Of a stretch of 37,692 nt of DNA, positions 1-8,106 are shown piece by piece (positions within the stretch are counted from its first letter, which is position 1; each line of letters begins with the position of its first letter). Origin of the DNA: Chloroflexota bacterium (lineage in GTDB: Bacteria > Chloroflexota > Dehalococcoidia > Lucifugimonadales > UBA3495); contig JACZUF010000031.1 in NCBI GenBank assembly GCA_022573285.1, positions 1-37,692 on the forward strand, read 5' to 3'. The translations under genes were made by a program, and so were the position numbers. Below the pieces are notes generated by a model, which was not told where the DNA came from, ran no database searches, and worked only from the letters and a program-made list of their open reading frames with translations.

Positions 1-124
1 TGACGCCCGCCGCTTTTTAGTATCCGGATATACGAGGGGGCCGGCCCGCGATCCACTGGTGGACGGAGTGCGCCGCCGGACTGTAGACTGAGTCTCGGAT
101 TACTCTGGCTTCTGGAGTCGACTG

Positions 125-1198
125 ATGCACGTCGGTACGTCGATCTTTTTTCAAAACCTCCGCCAGACCCGGACAGATTACGAGGTTTACGAGAACGAGT
201 TGCGCCTGGCCGACCTGGCCGAACCCTTGGGGTTCGAGTCCATCTGGGGCGTAGAGCACCATTTCACCGATTACACCATGTGCCCGGACGTGCTGCAGTT
301 CCTTTCCTACATGGCCGGACGTACCGAAACGGTGCAACTGGGCAGCATGGTGGTGGTCCTTCCCTGGCACAATCCCGTACGGGTCGCGGAGCAGTTCTCA
401 GTGCTGGACCATCTGAGCGGCGGGCGGGCGGTGGTCGGCGTAGGCCGGGGTCTGGCCCGGGTGGAATACGAAGGCTTGAAGCTGAACATGTCCGAGTCCC
501 GAACTAGGTTCAACGAGAGCGCCCGGATGTTGGTCCGAGCTCTGGAAGAAGGAGTGGCCGAGTTCGACGGGGAGTTGATCAAGCAGCCCAGGGTGGACAT
601 CCGGCCCAAGCCTTTCAAGAGTTTCCAAGGGCGTATCTATGCCGCCGCCGTTTCACCCGAATCGTCGGTGGCCTTGGCCGAGTTGGGGTTGGGCATGTTG
701 ATAATTCCCCAGAAACCTTGGAGCGAGGTTGAGACCGAATTGAAGGCCTACCGGGAGATCTACCAAGAGGTGAACGGTTCGGCCCCACCGGCGCCCATCG
801 TGGTCGGATTCACCTTCTGCCATGAGGACGAAGACAAAGCCCGGGAAATGGCCAAAGAGTACATCGGCAACTACTGGGAGTCGGTGATGGACCACTATGA
901 GTTCCGCAGCGACCACCTGAAGCAAACCAAAGGCTACGAATACTACGGCAAGTTCACCGAGAAGATCGAAGAATACGGCGATCAGGGCGTCATGGATTTC
1001 TTCGTTGATCTGCAGGTATGGGGCACCCCAAAGCAGTGCTACGAGAAGATAATGGACATCCGAGGCCACACGGCCCACGATTCATTCTTGGCGGCGTTCA
1101 GCTTCGGCGGCATGGCCTACGACGAGGTCGAGCAGAGCATGAGACTCTTTGCCCAGGAAGTCATGCCCGAGCTGAAGAAACTGCCCGCCGCCGCGTGA
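125..1198 (+). CDS. Luciferase-like (LLM class) flavin-dependent monooxygenase
   Basis: A 357-residue protein of the bacterial luciferase-like TIM-barrel family, which uses reduced FMN (or F420) to oxygenate or oxidise small organic substrates in the cytoplasm. The N-terminus carries the family signature FESIWGVEHHF near residues 37-47, then a strand/helix pattern ending in LSGGRAVVGVGRG around residues 97-109, where the flavin phosphate is normally bound. Length fits the family (about 330-380). The ATG is preceded by GGAG at seven bases spacing, which supports this start over internal ATGs. It is convergent with the FAD oxidase gene (17-base gap), so the two are not one operon. Closest in style to the luciferase alpha-like subgroup; substrate unknown. 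It is one of three LLM paralogs in the window, each from a different subfamily. Confidence 0.9.
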   Translation: MHVGTSIFFQNLRQTRTDYEVYENELRLADLAEPLGFESIWGVEHHFTDYTMCPDVLQFLSYMAGRTETVQLGSMVVVLPWHNPVRVAEQFSVLDHLSGGRAVVGVGRGLARVEYEGLKLNMSESRTRFNESARMLVRALEEGVAEFDGELIKQPRVDIRPKPFKSFQGRIYAAAVSPESSVALAELGLGMLIIPQKPWSEVETELKAYREIYQEVNGSAPPAPIVVGFTFCHEDEDKAREMAKEYIGNYWESVMDHYEFRSDHLKQTKGYEYYGKFTEKIEEYGDQGVMDFFVDLQVWGTPKQCYEKIMDIRGHTAHDSFLAAFSFGGMAYDEVEQSMRLFAQEVMPELKKLPAAA

Positions 1199-1214
1199 CC
1201 CGCCACCGCGCGGT

Positions 1215-2390
1215 CTATTCGCCGACGTAGCGCATATCCTCTTTCTTTATCTCGGCCAGGGGACGCCAGGCGAACCGCTGGCTATAGGGGTTTTCAACCC
1301 CTTCCAGAGCGTCGGCCGCCAACCCGCCCAAGACCGGGGCGAACTTGAACGCATGCCCGCTCCCGCCGGTGGCGACCACCAACCCCTGCCGTTCCGGGTC
1401 ACGGCCGATCCAAAAGTCTCCGTCCCAGGTGTCGGTGTAGAGACACATCTTGCTCTCGTGCATCGGGACAGACGCCAAGGACGGCAGCGACTGGGACAGG
1501 AAAGCCCGGCAGAGGGCTTCCTCCTCCGCCGTTATCACCCTGTCCGCGTCCGGGTGGACCCGCCTGCCCGGTCCGTGGTTGGCCATCTTGACCACGCCCT
1601 CGTGGTTGGCCGGGAAGCCGTACCAACCGCTGCGGGGGGTGTCTGCGGCCCAGGGTGGAAAGGACGGCGGGCGGTAGGTGCTTGGGTCTTGAGGTTTGAA
1701 GTAGAAGACGGGCTGCCCCACCGGCCACATCCGGTCAGCCAGCTCCGGCAATAGGACAGTCGTCCAAACCCCGGCCGCCACCACAACCCAATCGGCCCGC
1801 AGTTCGGTCCCGTCGGGTGCGGAGGCCCCGGAGACCCGATTGCCTTCTTGCAACAACCGGACCGCCGAGAATCCGGTCACCACGGACACCCCGGCGTTGG
1901 CGGCGTCTTGGGCCAGGCTGGCGGTTATCTCACCGGCTTCGGCCCAGCCGGCCATGGGGTTGAAGTAGCCGTCAATGTAATACTCCGAGTTCCAGTGGGG
2001 GAAACGCCGGGCCAAGTCACCGTGGGCCAGCATTTCCAAGGGGAAGCCGCGGCCGGTCAAGAGATCGTAGGAGTCCTGCTCGAACTCTCCAGCAACCATG
2101 GGAGCGCTGGTGAGGAGCAACATGCCATCTTCGTGGAACAGGTCCCGGCCCCAGCCGGCGTTCCAACGGCGCCAGCCCTCGATGGCGTCGGCGCCCAAGG
2201 TGGAATATAGCCCGTCGGCGCCGTAATCAATCCGTACCATGCGGCTGAGGTCATTGGAGGTCGCCAGGGGATGGGGAATCGGCCCGGGGTCGGCCACGGT
2301 CACCTGGTGCCCCCTCTGCTGAAGCTCCAGCGCGGCGGTCAGGCCGAAGATACCCGCCCCGATGACCAGCACCGAGTTGTCAGAGGGCAC
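1215..2390 (-). CDS. FAD-dependent amine oxidoreductase (DAO / sarcosine oxidase-like)
   Basis: A 391-residue DAO-family flavoenzyme. The FAD-binding Rossmann motif GAGIFG lies at residues 11-16, followed by an acidic strand end (VTVADPG). A second glycine-rich segment near the C-terminus (VVATGGSGHAFKFAP) is typical of monomeric sarcosine oxidase / N-methyltryptophan oxidase relatives, which oxidise secondary amines and release H2O2. Length matches the monomeric sarcosine oxidase group (about 390). The start is GTG at 2390-2388, preceded by AAGG with six bases spacing. It lies 61 bases downstream of the DsbA-like gene on the same strand, so the two may be co-transcribed. The actual substrate cannot be told from sequence. 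Confidence 0.85.
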   Translation of the reverse strand: MPSDNSVLVIGAGIFGLTAALELQQRGHQVTVADPGPIPHPLATSNDLSRMVRIDYGADGLYSTLGADAIEGWRRWNAGWGRDLFHEDGMLLLTSAPMVAGEFEQDSYDLLTGRGFPLEMLAHGDLARRFPHWNSEYYIDGYFNPMAGWAEAGEITASLAQDAANAGVSVVTGFSAVRLLQEGNRVSGASAPDGTELRADWVVVAAGVWTTVLLPELADRMWPVGQPVFYFKPQDPSTYRPPSFPPWAADTPRSGWYGFPANHEGVVKMANHGPGRRVHPDADRVITAEEEALCRAFLSQSLPSLASVPMHESKMCLYTDTWDGDFWIGRDPERQGLVVATGGSGHAFKFAPVLGGLAADALEGVENPYSQRFAWRPLAEIKKEDMRYVGE

Positions 2391-2451
2391 GGATCACCTT
2401 GATTCGCTTGGCCGGGCCTGGAGCGGGTCGATTACGCGGATCATTCGGTGG

Positions 2452-3060
2452 TCAGCCGGCGGCCGCGGACCGGATGGCCTCCCGCAGTTCGTCGATACCC
2501 ACGTCACCGCGGTGGAGCTCGCCGCCGATCTCGTAGGTTGGAGTGCCGCCCACCCCTTTCTCTTTGGCGGCATCGTACTCGCGCATCACGGCTTCACGGA
2601 ACTCGCCGGACTCGATCCGCGGGCCCAGGTCTCCCCAGTCCATACCGGCAGCCTCCACGATGCCCTTCAAAACGTCCAGATCGTTGATGTCCGTCCCCGA
2701 CTCCCAATAAGCCGCGGCAGCCAGGTGGTGGAATTGGCTGTCTTTCCCCTTTTCCTTGGCGTAGACGGTGGCCTCGTGGGCCCGCAGGGTGTTGGGCGAC
2801 CACTGAGGGCGGCGCATGACCAGACCCACGCCCCTGGCCCGTTCCTGCATCTCCGGATTGAGCTCCGTTTCAGTCTCTCCGTCGAACAGACGGCGGGGCT
2901 CCCCTTCCGGGGGACGGTCGGGCCGCAGCAGGTACGGCCGCCGGTCCACCTGAAAGGACAGTTCCTTGGCCAACATGTCGAGCCTGCCCAGGCCGACGTA
3001 GCAATAGGGTCAAGTGTAGTCGTACCATATTGTGACGCTGACGGCGGTGGATGTAGTCAT
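2452..3060 (-). CDS. DsbA/FrnE-like thiol oxidoreductase, candidate selenoprotein (TGA at codon 17)
   Basis: Read from the ATG at 3060, the gene gives 202 residues if the TGA at 3012-3010 is decoded. The N-terminus then reads WYDYT-U-PYCYVG, matching the CPYC active site of COG2761 FrnE/DsbA proteins with Sec17 replacing the first Cys; Cys20 is retained. The rest is typical: RRPYLLRPD around residues 31-39, a helical insert, and the cis-proline loop VGGTPTYEIGG with Thr173-Pro174. Family length is about 200-215. The ATG at 3060 has AGAGG six bases upstream. The alternative ATG at 2976 lacks the whole active site and leaves only 174 residues. A SECIS-like hairpin follows the TGA. The family performs dithiol/disulfide exchange; this copy has no signal peptide, so it is probably cytoplasmic. 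The alternative reading is a Cys-to-stop mutation or a base error. Confidence 0.75.
2977..2997 (-). promoter_or_regulatory. Candidate bacterial SECIS element
   Basis: On the minus strand, starting 12 bases after the in-frame TGA, the RNA can fold as GUCG + GCCU, a GGGC loop, then AGGC, a bulged U, and CGAC. This makes eight Watson-Crick pairs with a four-base loop. The loop begins 20 bases after the TGA. That falls inside the spacing known for bacterial SECIS elements (roughly 16-37 bases), and the loop starts with G as SelB recognition usually requires. In E. coli fdhF the bulged U is on the 5' arm; here it is on the 3' arm, a point of doubt. The hairpin lies inside the coding sequence, as in all bacterial SECIS. 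Confidence 0.6.
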
Positions 3061-3109
3061 GTCGTACCTCTTTCGGGTGGGTGATCCCTATCGGGACCAA
3101 TTTCGGGGT

Positions 3110-3118
3110 ATTGTAGCA
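3110..3118 (-). promoter_or_regulatory. Possible extended -10 promoter of the DsbA-like gene
   Basis: On the minus strand the sequence reads TGC followed by TACAAT, an extended -10 element about 50 bases before the ATG at 3060. No good -35 hexamer is visible at 16-18 bases spacing. This would place the transcript start inside the short AT-rich leader upstream of the ribosome binding site. Confidence 0.35.
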
Positions 3119-3231
3119 CGCAAAATTGGGTATTTTGGGGCCTCGAGCCGCCAACCTATTCGAAACCTAAGCCCTTGATACATAAGTCATCCCGGATTTC
3201 ACTCGGGAGAACAAACCCGGACACCAATGCC

Positions 3232-3416
3232 GTCGTTCCGGCGAAGGCCGGAACCCAGAGAACCTGCGCCGAGGCTTTTAATTTCGAAACGCCGGGCATT
3301 GCATTTTTGGAAACCCGAAACCGGCGTAGGGGCACGGCAGTGCCGTGCCCCTACGTGTGGGTGACTCCATCGCCTTGGAACCAGTCCTCCTGGATTCCGG
3401 CCTTCGCCGGAATGAC
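3232..3416. repeat. Composite inverted-repeat element (about 185 bp)
   Basis: Two 27-base arms face each other at 3232-3258 and 3390-3416 and agree at 25 of 27 positions. Each arm is itself nearly palindromic around TTCCGGCGAAGGCCGGAA. Between them lies a second palindrome (3326-3354). The layout resembles small non-coding interspersed repeats that fold into cruciforms. It fills the 3061-3554 intergenic region between the DsbA-like gene and the esterase gene. No convincing gene is seen in that gap; the 127-residue plus-strand frame across it is made of the repeat. Confidence 0.8.
3326..3354. repeat. 14-bp-arm palindrome
   Basis: The arm GTAGGGGCACGGCA is followed after one base by its exact reverse complement, giving a near-perfect 29-base palindrome in the centre of the composite repeat. 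No T-tract follows on either strand, so it is not a typical intrinsic terminator. Confidence 0.85.
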
Positions 3417-3554
3417 GAAAGCGGCTCTTCCGTTTGATATCGGCAGAGCCGCCTCCTACATGCTCCTAATTCCCTTGGTTCGCCATCCTCGTTTTCCGAC
3501 ACCGCCCGGCAAACTCCGTGATGACTCATATTCGCTTGCCCGTAACTGGGCTGT

Positions 3555-4505
3555 CTAGTCTGCGGCGCTGGGGGCGCCGGAGCGGGAGAATGCTTTCCGC
3601 AGCGCCGCGGAAGCCTCGTCCACCGCCTGCTGGCCCTTATCGACCACCGCTCCCATGCTGAAGAAGCCGTGAATAACACCGTCGTACCGGGTCGATGTGG
3701 CCTCAACGCCGGCCTCCCTGAGCCGCTTGGCGTAGGCCTCACCCTCGTCCCGAAGGGGGTCGTATTCCGCAGTAATCACCAGGGCCGGCGGTTGCCCGGC
3801 CAGACTCTTGGCCTGAAGCGGGGCGGCATAGGGGTTGGCGGCGTCCTCGCCACCGCTTAAGTAATGGTCCCAGTACCACTGCATGGTGGCCTTGGTGAGC
3901 GAGTAGCCCTCGCCGTTCTCGCCGTAGGAAACGCTGTTGAGGTCCGCGTCGGTAACGGGGTACACCAGAAGCTGAAAGGCGATTTCAGGGCCGCCCCGGT
4001 CCGCCGCCATCAGACACATGGCCGCAGCCAAGTTGCCGCCGGAGCTGTCTCCGCCCACGGCCAGGCGGGTGGGGTCGCCGTTGAAGCTGGAGGCGTTGTC
4101 GACCGCCCAGGTGGTGGCGGCCCAGCAGTCTTCGGCGGGGCCGGGGAACTTGGTCTCCGGGGCCAAGCGGTAGTCCACGGAGACGACCACGCATTGTCCG
4201 CCCACACACAGATTGCGGGCCGAGCCATCGGCCGATTCCAGGTCGCCGACGACCCAGCCGCCGCCGTGGTACCAGGCCAGGATGGGGAAGGGTCCGCCGC
4301 CCTCCGGGGTATAGATGCGCACCGGGACATCTCCATCTGGACCGGGGATGTTCCGGTCTTCCACCTTGGCCACTTCGGGGCCCGGAGCGCGGGGCCGCAG
4401 CTTGGCGTTGGCCCTGGCTTCCGCCGGGCTGACGGTGTGGGCAGCAGGCAGCCCCAGGGCGGCCACCTGTTCCATGACTTGCATTATCTGAGGGTCTAAC
4501 GGCAT
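3555..4505 (-). CDS. Alpha/beta hydrolase, hormone-sensitive-lipase-type esterase
   Basis: A 316-residue cytoplasmic esterase/lipase of the HSL (family IV) group. The oxyanion-hole motif HGGG is at residues 80-83. The nucleophile elbow GDSSGG is at 152-157, with Ser154 as nucleophile. The acid is probably Asp249 (EYDPLRDEG) and the base His279 (GVIHGFFSM). Length and motif spacing are canonical, so it should hydrolyse short-chain carboxyl esters. The ATG has AGAGG six bases upstream. It lies downstream of the LigB dioxygenase gene on the same strand with a 117-base gap, so it could be read from the same transcript. Physiological substrate unknown. Confidence 0.92.
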   Translation of the reverse strand: MPLDPQIMQVMEQVAALGLPAAHTVSPAEARANAKLRPRAPGPEVAKVEDRNIPGPDGDVPVRIYTPEGGGPFPILAWYHGGGWVVGDLESADGSARNLCVGGQCVVVSVDYRLAPETKFPGPAEDCWAATTWAVDNASSFNGDPTRLAVGGDSSGGNLAAAMCLMAADRGGPEIAFQLLVYPVTDADLNSVSYGENGEGYSLTKATMQWYWDHYLSGGEDAANPYAAPLQAKSLAGQPPALVITAEYDPLRDEGEAYAKRLREAGVEATSTRYDGVIHGFFSMGAVVDKGQQAVDEASAALRKAFSRSGAPSAAD

Positions 4506-4622
4506 TTCACACCTCTACGTTGGTTAATGGGGGTCTGACTACCAGATTATCCGGGGAAACTGATTGTCATCAATCCTACCCGCGAGGCCAGGTGTTGGCA
4601 ACGGCCTTTCAGGCTCAGGTTG

Positions 4623-5687
4623 CTAAACCTTGAACGTGGCGAAACACTTATTGGAGGTGAGCACGTTGGTCTCCACAAAGTCGACAAAGTCGGGCTTGGA
4701 ATCCAGCTCCTCCATGGCCCCCAACAGGCAGGCCCAGTTGAGCAGTTCGTGCTGGCCTGAGTCCTCCAATTGGGCGGTGGTGCGCTTGCCCCAGGCAGCG
4801 TAGTCGCCCCGTTTCAGATGGGCCAGCATCTCCCGGTCGGACGGTGTGTCGGGCCACAGATAATTGTTCTTGGCGGTCAAAAAGGCGTGGGACCAACTTG
4901 ACGAGGCCACCAGGGCCACCCGGTAGGGACTCTCCTTGAGCACTCTGGCCAGGGCCGCTCCCACCTGCATGCACCGTTTGGCGGTGGGACCCGGAGGGTC
5001 TGGCTCCAGCGGTACTCCGTTAACCTTATGGGGCATCGTGCCGCCCCGTTGGCTGATGATGCCCCGGCCGTAACAATTGACGGCAAATGGCACCACCGGG
5101 ATGTCGAAGCCCTCCCGGTCGTAGTCCAAGAACAGCAGGGTGTTGATAAATGCGTGGGCCAGACCGGGCTCGTGCAGGGGCCGGTAGGCGTAGGCCATGT
5201 CCACCCCTTCGTTGATGAGCCCGGAGGTCAACAGGCGGGCCGCCTCTGGATGTCCTTTATAGTGGAAAACCTTGTCCGCCGGTTCGTCCCAAACGTTACG
5301 CCTCGCCGAACCGTCGGCCCTGGTGAAGGGGGAGGAATTGTGCTCCTCGTAGGCCAGAACACAAAAAGGCGTGATTATGTCCTCCCGGAAGTTCTCGTAC
5401 TGGTCGTCGCCGAAGATGATCACGAAGTCGGGGTTGAAGGCATTTATCTCCTGCCTAACCCTGCGGAACCCGGCCACCAGACGTTCCCGGTGCCGCTGGG
5501 CCGCCGCCAAGCCCTGGTCGTCCCCGAATTCCAGCCGCATATCCTCGGGCCAGTTCATTGGGTCCTTGAGCCTCTCTGGTAGGCGCTCATCGTTTTTTAA
5601 CGTCCTGTGGATCGGAAATGCCAGGTCTTCGTCGGGCGCGATCAGGGCCGGGTAGTGGGTGACGCCCGCGCCAAAAATCTCCGCCAT
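4623..5687 (-). CDS. LigB-type extradiol ring-cleavage dioxygenase family protein
   Basis: A 354-residue protein of the class III extradiol dioxygenase (LigB) superfamily, non-haem iron enzymes that open catecholic rings. The N-terminal His in GVTHYPALI (residue 11), the segment PDFVIIFGDDQYENF around residues 85-99, and a late histidine in SSSWSHAFL match the expected iron-ligand and acid/base regions. Length is greater than protocatechuate 4,5-dioxygenase beta (about 300), as in uncharacterised LigB-like branches. A strong AAGGAGG ribosome binding site lies seven bases before the ATG. It follows an SDR gene and precedes an esterase, which fits an aromatic or polyketide degradation cluster. 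Substrate not determined. Confidence 0.85.
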   Translation of the reverse strand: MAEIFGAGVTHYPALIAPDEDLAFPIHRTLKNDERLPERLKDPMNWPEDMRLEFGDDQGLAAAQRHRERLVAGFRRVRQEINAFNPDFVIIFGDDQYENFREDIITPFCVLAYEEHNSSPFTRADGSARRNVWDEPADKVFHYKGHPEAARLLTSGLINEGVDMAYAYRPLHEPGLAHAFINTLLFLDYDREGFDIPVVPFAVNCYGRGIISQRGGTMPHKVNGVPLEPDPPGPTAKRCMQVGAALARVLKESPYRVALVASSSWSHAFLTAKNNYLWPDTPSDREMLAHLKRGDYAAWGKRTTAQLEDSGQHELLNWACLLGAMEELDSKPDFVDFVETNVLTSNKCFATFKV

Positions 5688-5736
5688 TATTTGACCTCCT
5701 TGGGTTCGGCTCCTGCTGTTGGGATATGGTTAAGGC

Positions 5737-5742
5737 ATTATA
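5737..5742 (-). promoter_or_regulatory. Possible -10 box upstream of the LigB-type gene
   Basis: A consensus TATAAT is present on the minus strand about 45 bases before the ATG at 5687, in the 76-base gap after the SDR gene. No clear TTGACA partner is seen at 17 bases, so the call rests on the -10 alone. Confidence 0.35.
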
Positions 5743-5763
5743 GCCGTTGGATTGCACCAGGAA

Positions 5764-6597
5764 TCAGCCATTGGACGCTTCCGCAGAGGGGTCCCAGATC
5801 CAGTATTTGGAGATGGCCCCGGCGTCGACCCGCAGGTCCAGCCCGGTGATCATCTCAGCCTCGTCCGAAGCCAAGAACGCCGCCGCTTTGGCGTAATGGC
5901 TGGGGCTGGGCAGTTTCCGCAGGGGCGATCCGGTGCTGGCGTCGGGCAGTAGCCCCTTGTTCCGCTGTCCCCTCCTAGGAGGAGGCCAATCGACGCCCCA
6001 GCGTTTCGCCCGCTCCGAGCCCTCGGTCCGGTCGGTGGCGGTGGGGGTGACGCTGTTGACCCGGATCCCGTATTGGGCCAGTTCCATGGCGACCGAACGG
6101 GTGAAATTCAGCAGTCCCCCCTTTGCGGTGCCGTAGCCGATGTTGCCCGGCTCCCCCTGGTGGCCCGCCGTGGAGATGATGTTGATCATGTTGCCCCGGC
6201 GGCCCAGATCGATCATCTGCTTGGCGGCGTGCTTGGTGAACAGAAAGGCGCCGGTTAGCATCACATCGGTCTGCTGCCGCCATTCGTCCAAGGGCATGTC
6301 CAGAACGCCCTTCGTGTTGAACACCGTGGCGCCGTTTACCAGGATGTCCAATCCGCCGAAGGACTCTTTGGCCCGCTCCACGGTGGCGATCACCTGTTCC
6401 TCGTCGGTCACGTCGCAGGCGATGCCGATGGCGCGCCGTCCGCCGTTGATCACCGATTGGGCGCACTGTTCGGCATATTCGGCCCGGATGTCGATGCAGA
6501 CCAGGTCGGCCCCCTCTTCCGCCAAGCCCTCCGCGATGCCGCCCATGATGTTTGGGCTGGTGCCCGTTACCAGTGCAACCTTTCCTTCCAATTTCAA
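5764..6597 (-). CDS. SDR-family NAD(P)-dependent oxidoreductase
   Basis: A 277-residue short-chain dehydrogenase/reductase. The cofactor loop is TGTSPNIMGG at residues 11-20, a spaced variant of TGxxxGxG. An acidic residue after strand 2 (CIDIR, Asp36) suggests NAD preference. The NAG-like motif is VNGA at 87-90, and the catalytic Ser142, Tyr155 and Lys159 are in place (YGTAK). The start is TTG at 6597, giving MKLEGKVALVTG, the normal SDR N-terminus. A run of G upstream is a weak ribosome binding site. The C-terminus carries an extra 25-30 residue segment. It lies 76 bases upstream of the LigB-type gene on the same strand and may dehydrogenate an intermediate of the same pathway. Confidence 0.88.
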   Translation of the reverse strand: MKLEGKVALVTGTSPNIMGGIAEGLAEEGADLVCIDIRAEYAEQCAQSVINGGRRAIGIACDVTDEEQVIATVERAKESFGGLDILVNGATVFNTKGVLDMPLDEWRQQTDVMLTGAFLFTKHAAKQMIDLGRRGNMINIISTAGHQGEPGNIGYGTAKGGLLNFTRSVAMELAQYGIRVNSVTPTATDRTEGSERAKRWGVDWPPPRRGQRNKGLLPDASTGSPLRKLPSPSHYAKAAAFLASDEAEMITGLDLRVDAGAISKYWIWDPSAEASNG

Positions 6598-7079
6598 GCT
6601 GTCGGCCCCCCATCGGTTCCCGGTTCTGATTAATTCTCGACTCCGGTAGAGGCTTTTACCGGCCTCAGAAGATGATGCTCACGGCAAAGACGCCCCTTTC
6701 GTTATCGTCGATGATTAGGTCTTTAATCTCCAATTAACGTCTCTAATTGATGTCTCAGAGAGGTGTTCCGGTCAAACTGCCTGATAGCTTATGCAGACTC
6801 CGAAGTGTTGTCAACGCTCTCGCCGGGCGTCAACGAACAGGGTGTGCCGGCAGGTAATAATCGACACATCCGGTGGGCTTTGCCAAGGAGAATTAGACTC
6901 CGTTTAATGGCTCTGGGCGCCACCGGGCAGGTATTGGACCAATCAAGCCCGATAGGAGGGAGCCATGGCATGCTAGATGGTTTGACGTCCTTCCGCGGAA
7001 GGACACCGTGAGCGGGATTATTAACGCAGCTATTTGCGACCAAGTATTGGTGCTGCTTTAGGACTCGGCTCTACTGGGT
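6598..7079. other. 482-bp gap without a recognised gene
   Basis: No frame here looks like a known protein. Visible items are an 18-base perfect palindrome (GTCCTTCC-GC-GGAAGGAC, 6987-7004) and a strong plus-strand Shine-Dalgarno (AGGAGGGAG near 6955) leading into an ATG with only three codons before TAG. The stretch between the two minus-strand genes is more AT-rich than the genes. No match to a known riboswitch class could be made by eye. Confidence 0.5.
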
Positions 7080-7925
7080 TTAAGAGATAAGCTTGGCGCA
7101 CTCGTCGATCAGGGGCGTAACCGCCGCCCTTTCTTCCGACGGCAGCGTGAAGATTACCCGGTCGACACCGGCCTCCCGCATCCGGCCGACTAGGTCCGGG
7201 TCCGGCCGCAATCCGAAGCTGGTGATGTTCAGGGAATCGGGGTCCCTGCCGGCCTCTTCAGCCTGGCGCTTGAGTAGAACGATCTTCTCGGCCAGGCTTG
7301 GTCCTTGGGACCCTCGGCTGCCGATGGGCATCCAGCCGTCGCAATATTCCACCACCCGGTCGAAGGTCGTAGGGCCGTCGCCGCCCATGAGGATCGGCGG
7401 ATGGGGGCGCTGCACCGGCTTGGGGTAGGCCCACATCTTGTCGAAGTTCACATAGTCGCCGTGGAACTCCGGTTCGTCCTTGGTCCAGATCTCCTTCATG
7501 GCCAGGATGTTTTCCCGGAGGATGCGCCAACGCCGCTTGAAATTGGTGCCGTGGTCCTCCATCTCCTCGGCGTTCCAGCCGCCGCCGATGCCGAAGATGA
7601 ACCGCCCTCGGGAAAGCATGTCCAGGCTGGCGACCTCTTTGGCCGTCACGATGGGGTCACGCTCGATCATGAGGCAGATGCCGGTCCCCAGCTTGATGTC
7701 CTTGGTCGCCCCAGCCGCCGCGGTCAGGGCCACGAAGGGGTCATAGGTGTGCCAGTAGTCCTTGGGCAGGTCGGGGCCACCGGGCCAGGGACTGGTGCGG
7801 CTGGCCGGGATGTGGGTGTGCTCCGGGACCCACATGGACTCGAACCCCCGGTCCTCCAGCATCTTGGCCAGATCGTCGGGCCGGATGGAGTAGTCCGTTG
7901 AAAACATCATCGCGCCGAAATCCAT
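7080..7925 (-). CDS. LLM class monooxygenase, probably F420-dependent (TIGR03619-like)
   Basis: A 281-residue luciferase-like oxidoreductase. After a short start (MDFGAMMFSTDYS) the motif FESMWVPEHTHIP appears near residues 27-39. It is followed by LGTGICLMIERDP, SRGRFIFGIGGGWNAEEMEDHG and HPPILMGGDGPTTFDRVVEYCDGWMP. These segments are typical of the F420-type subgroup rather than classical FMN luciferases. The start at 7925 was chosen over the upstream in-frame ATG at 8006 because GAGG lies five bases before it and family members begin here; the longer form would add 27 unrelated residues. Family length is about 280. It stands alone between two gaps. Substrate unknown. Confidence 0.9.
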   Translation of the reverse strand: MDFGAMMFSTDYSIRPDDLAKMLEDRGFESMWVPEHTHIPASRTSPWPGGPDLPKDYWHTYDPFVALTAAAGATKDIKLGTGICLMIERDPIVTAKEVASLDMLSRGRFIFGIGGGWNAEEMEDHGTNFKRRWRILRENILAMKEIWTKDEPEFHGDYVNFDKMWAYPKPVQRPHPPILMGGDGPTTFDRVVEYCDGWMPIGSRGSQGPSLAEKIVLLKRQAEEAGRDPDSLNITSFGLRPDPDLVGRMREAGVDRVIFTLPSEERAAVTPLIDECAKLIS

Positions 7926-8106
7926 GGTTACCTCGCACAGGCTGGCCGGTCCGGGACTGACCACGATGGGACCCGCCAGGAAAAGTGCGGCCAGTATAAC
8001 ACCCAAATGAAAGGCCGCAGCCAGGTCAATTTGCAGGCACGTTCATCAGCACCCTGCGGTGCACACCGGGAAAGCTCTAACCGAATTGTGTATGGAGTGG
8101 GTTTTC

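Noticed and set aside
2362..3084. 240-residue plus-strand frame across the DsbA-like gene
   Set aside because: No domain is recognisable, while the minus strand gives the complete DsbA/FrnE motif order.
3175..3558. 127-residue plus-strand frame between the DsbA-like and esterase genes
   Set aside because: It consists of the inverted repeat element and lacks a ribosome binding site and domain.
6598..7079. A cobalamin-type riboswitch in the gap (GCGCCACCGGGCAG near 6919)
   Set aside because: Only a short B12-box-like run is present; the other conserved helices could not be found, and no B12 gene is nearby.
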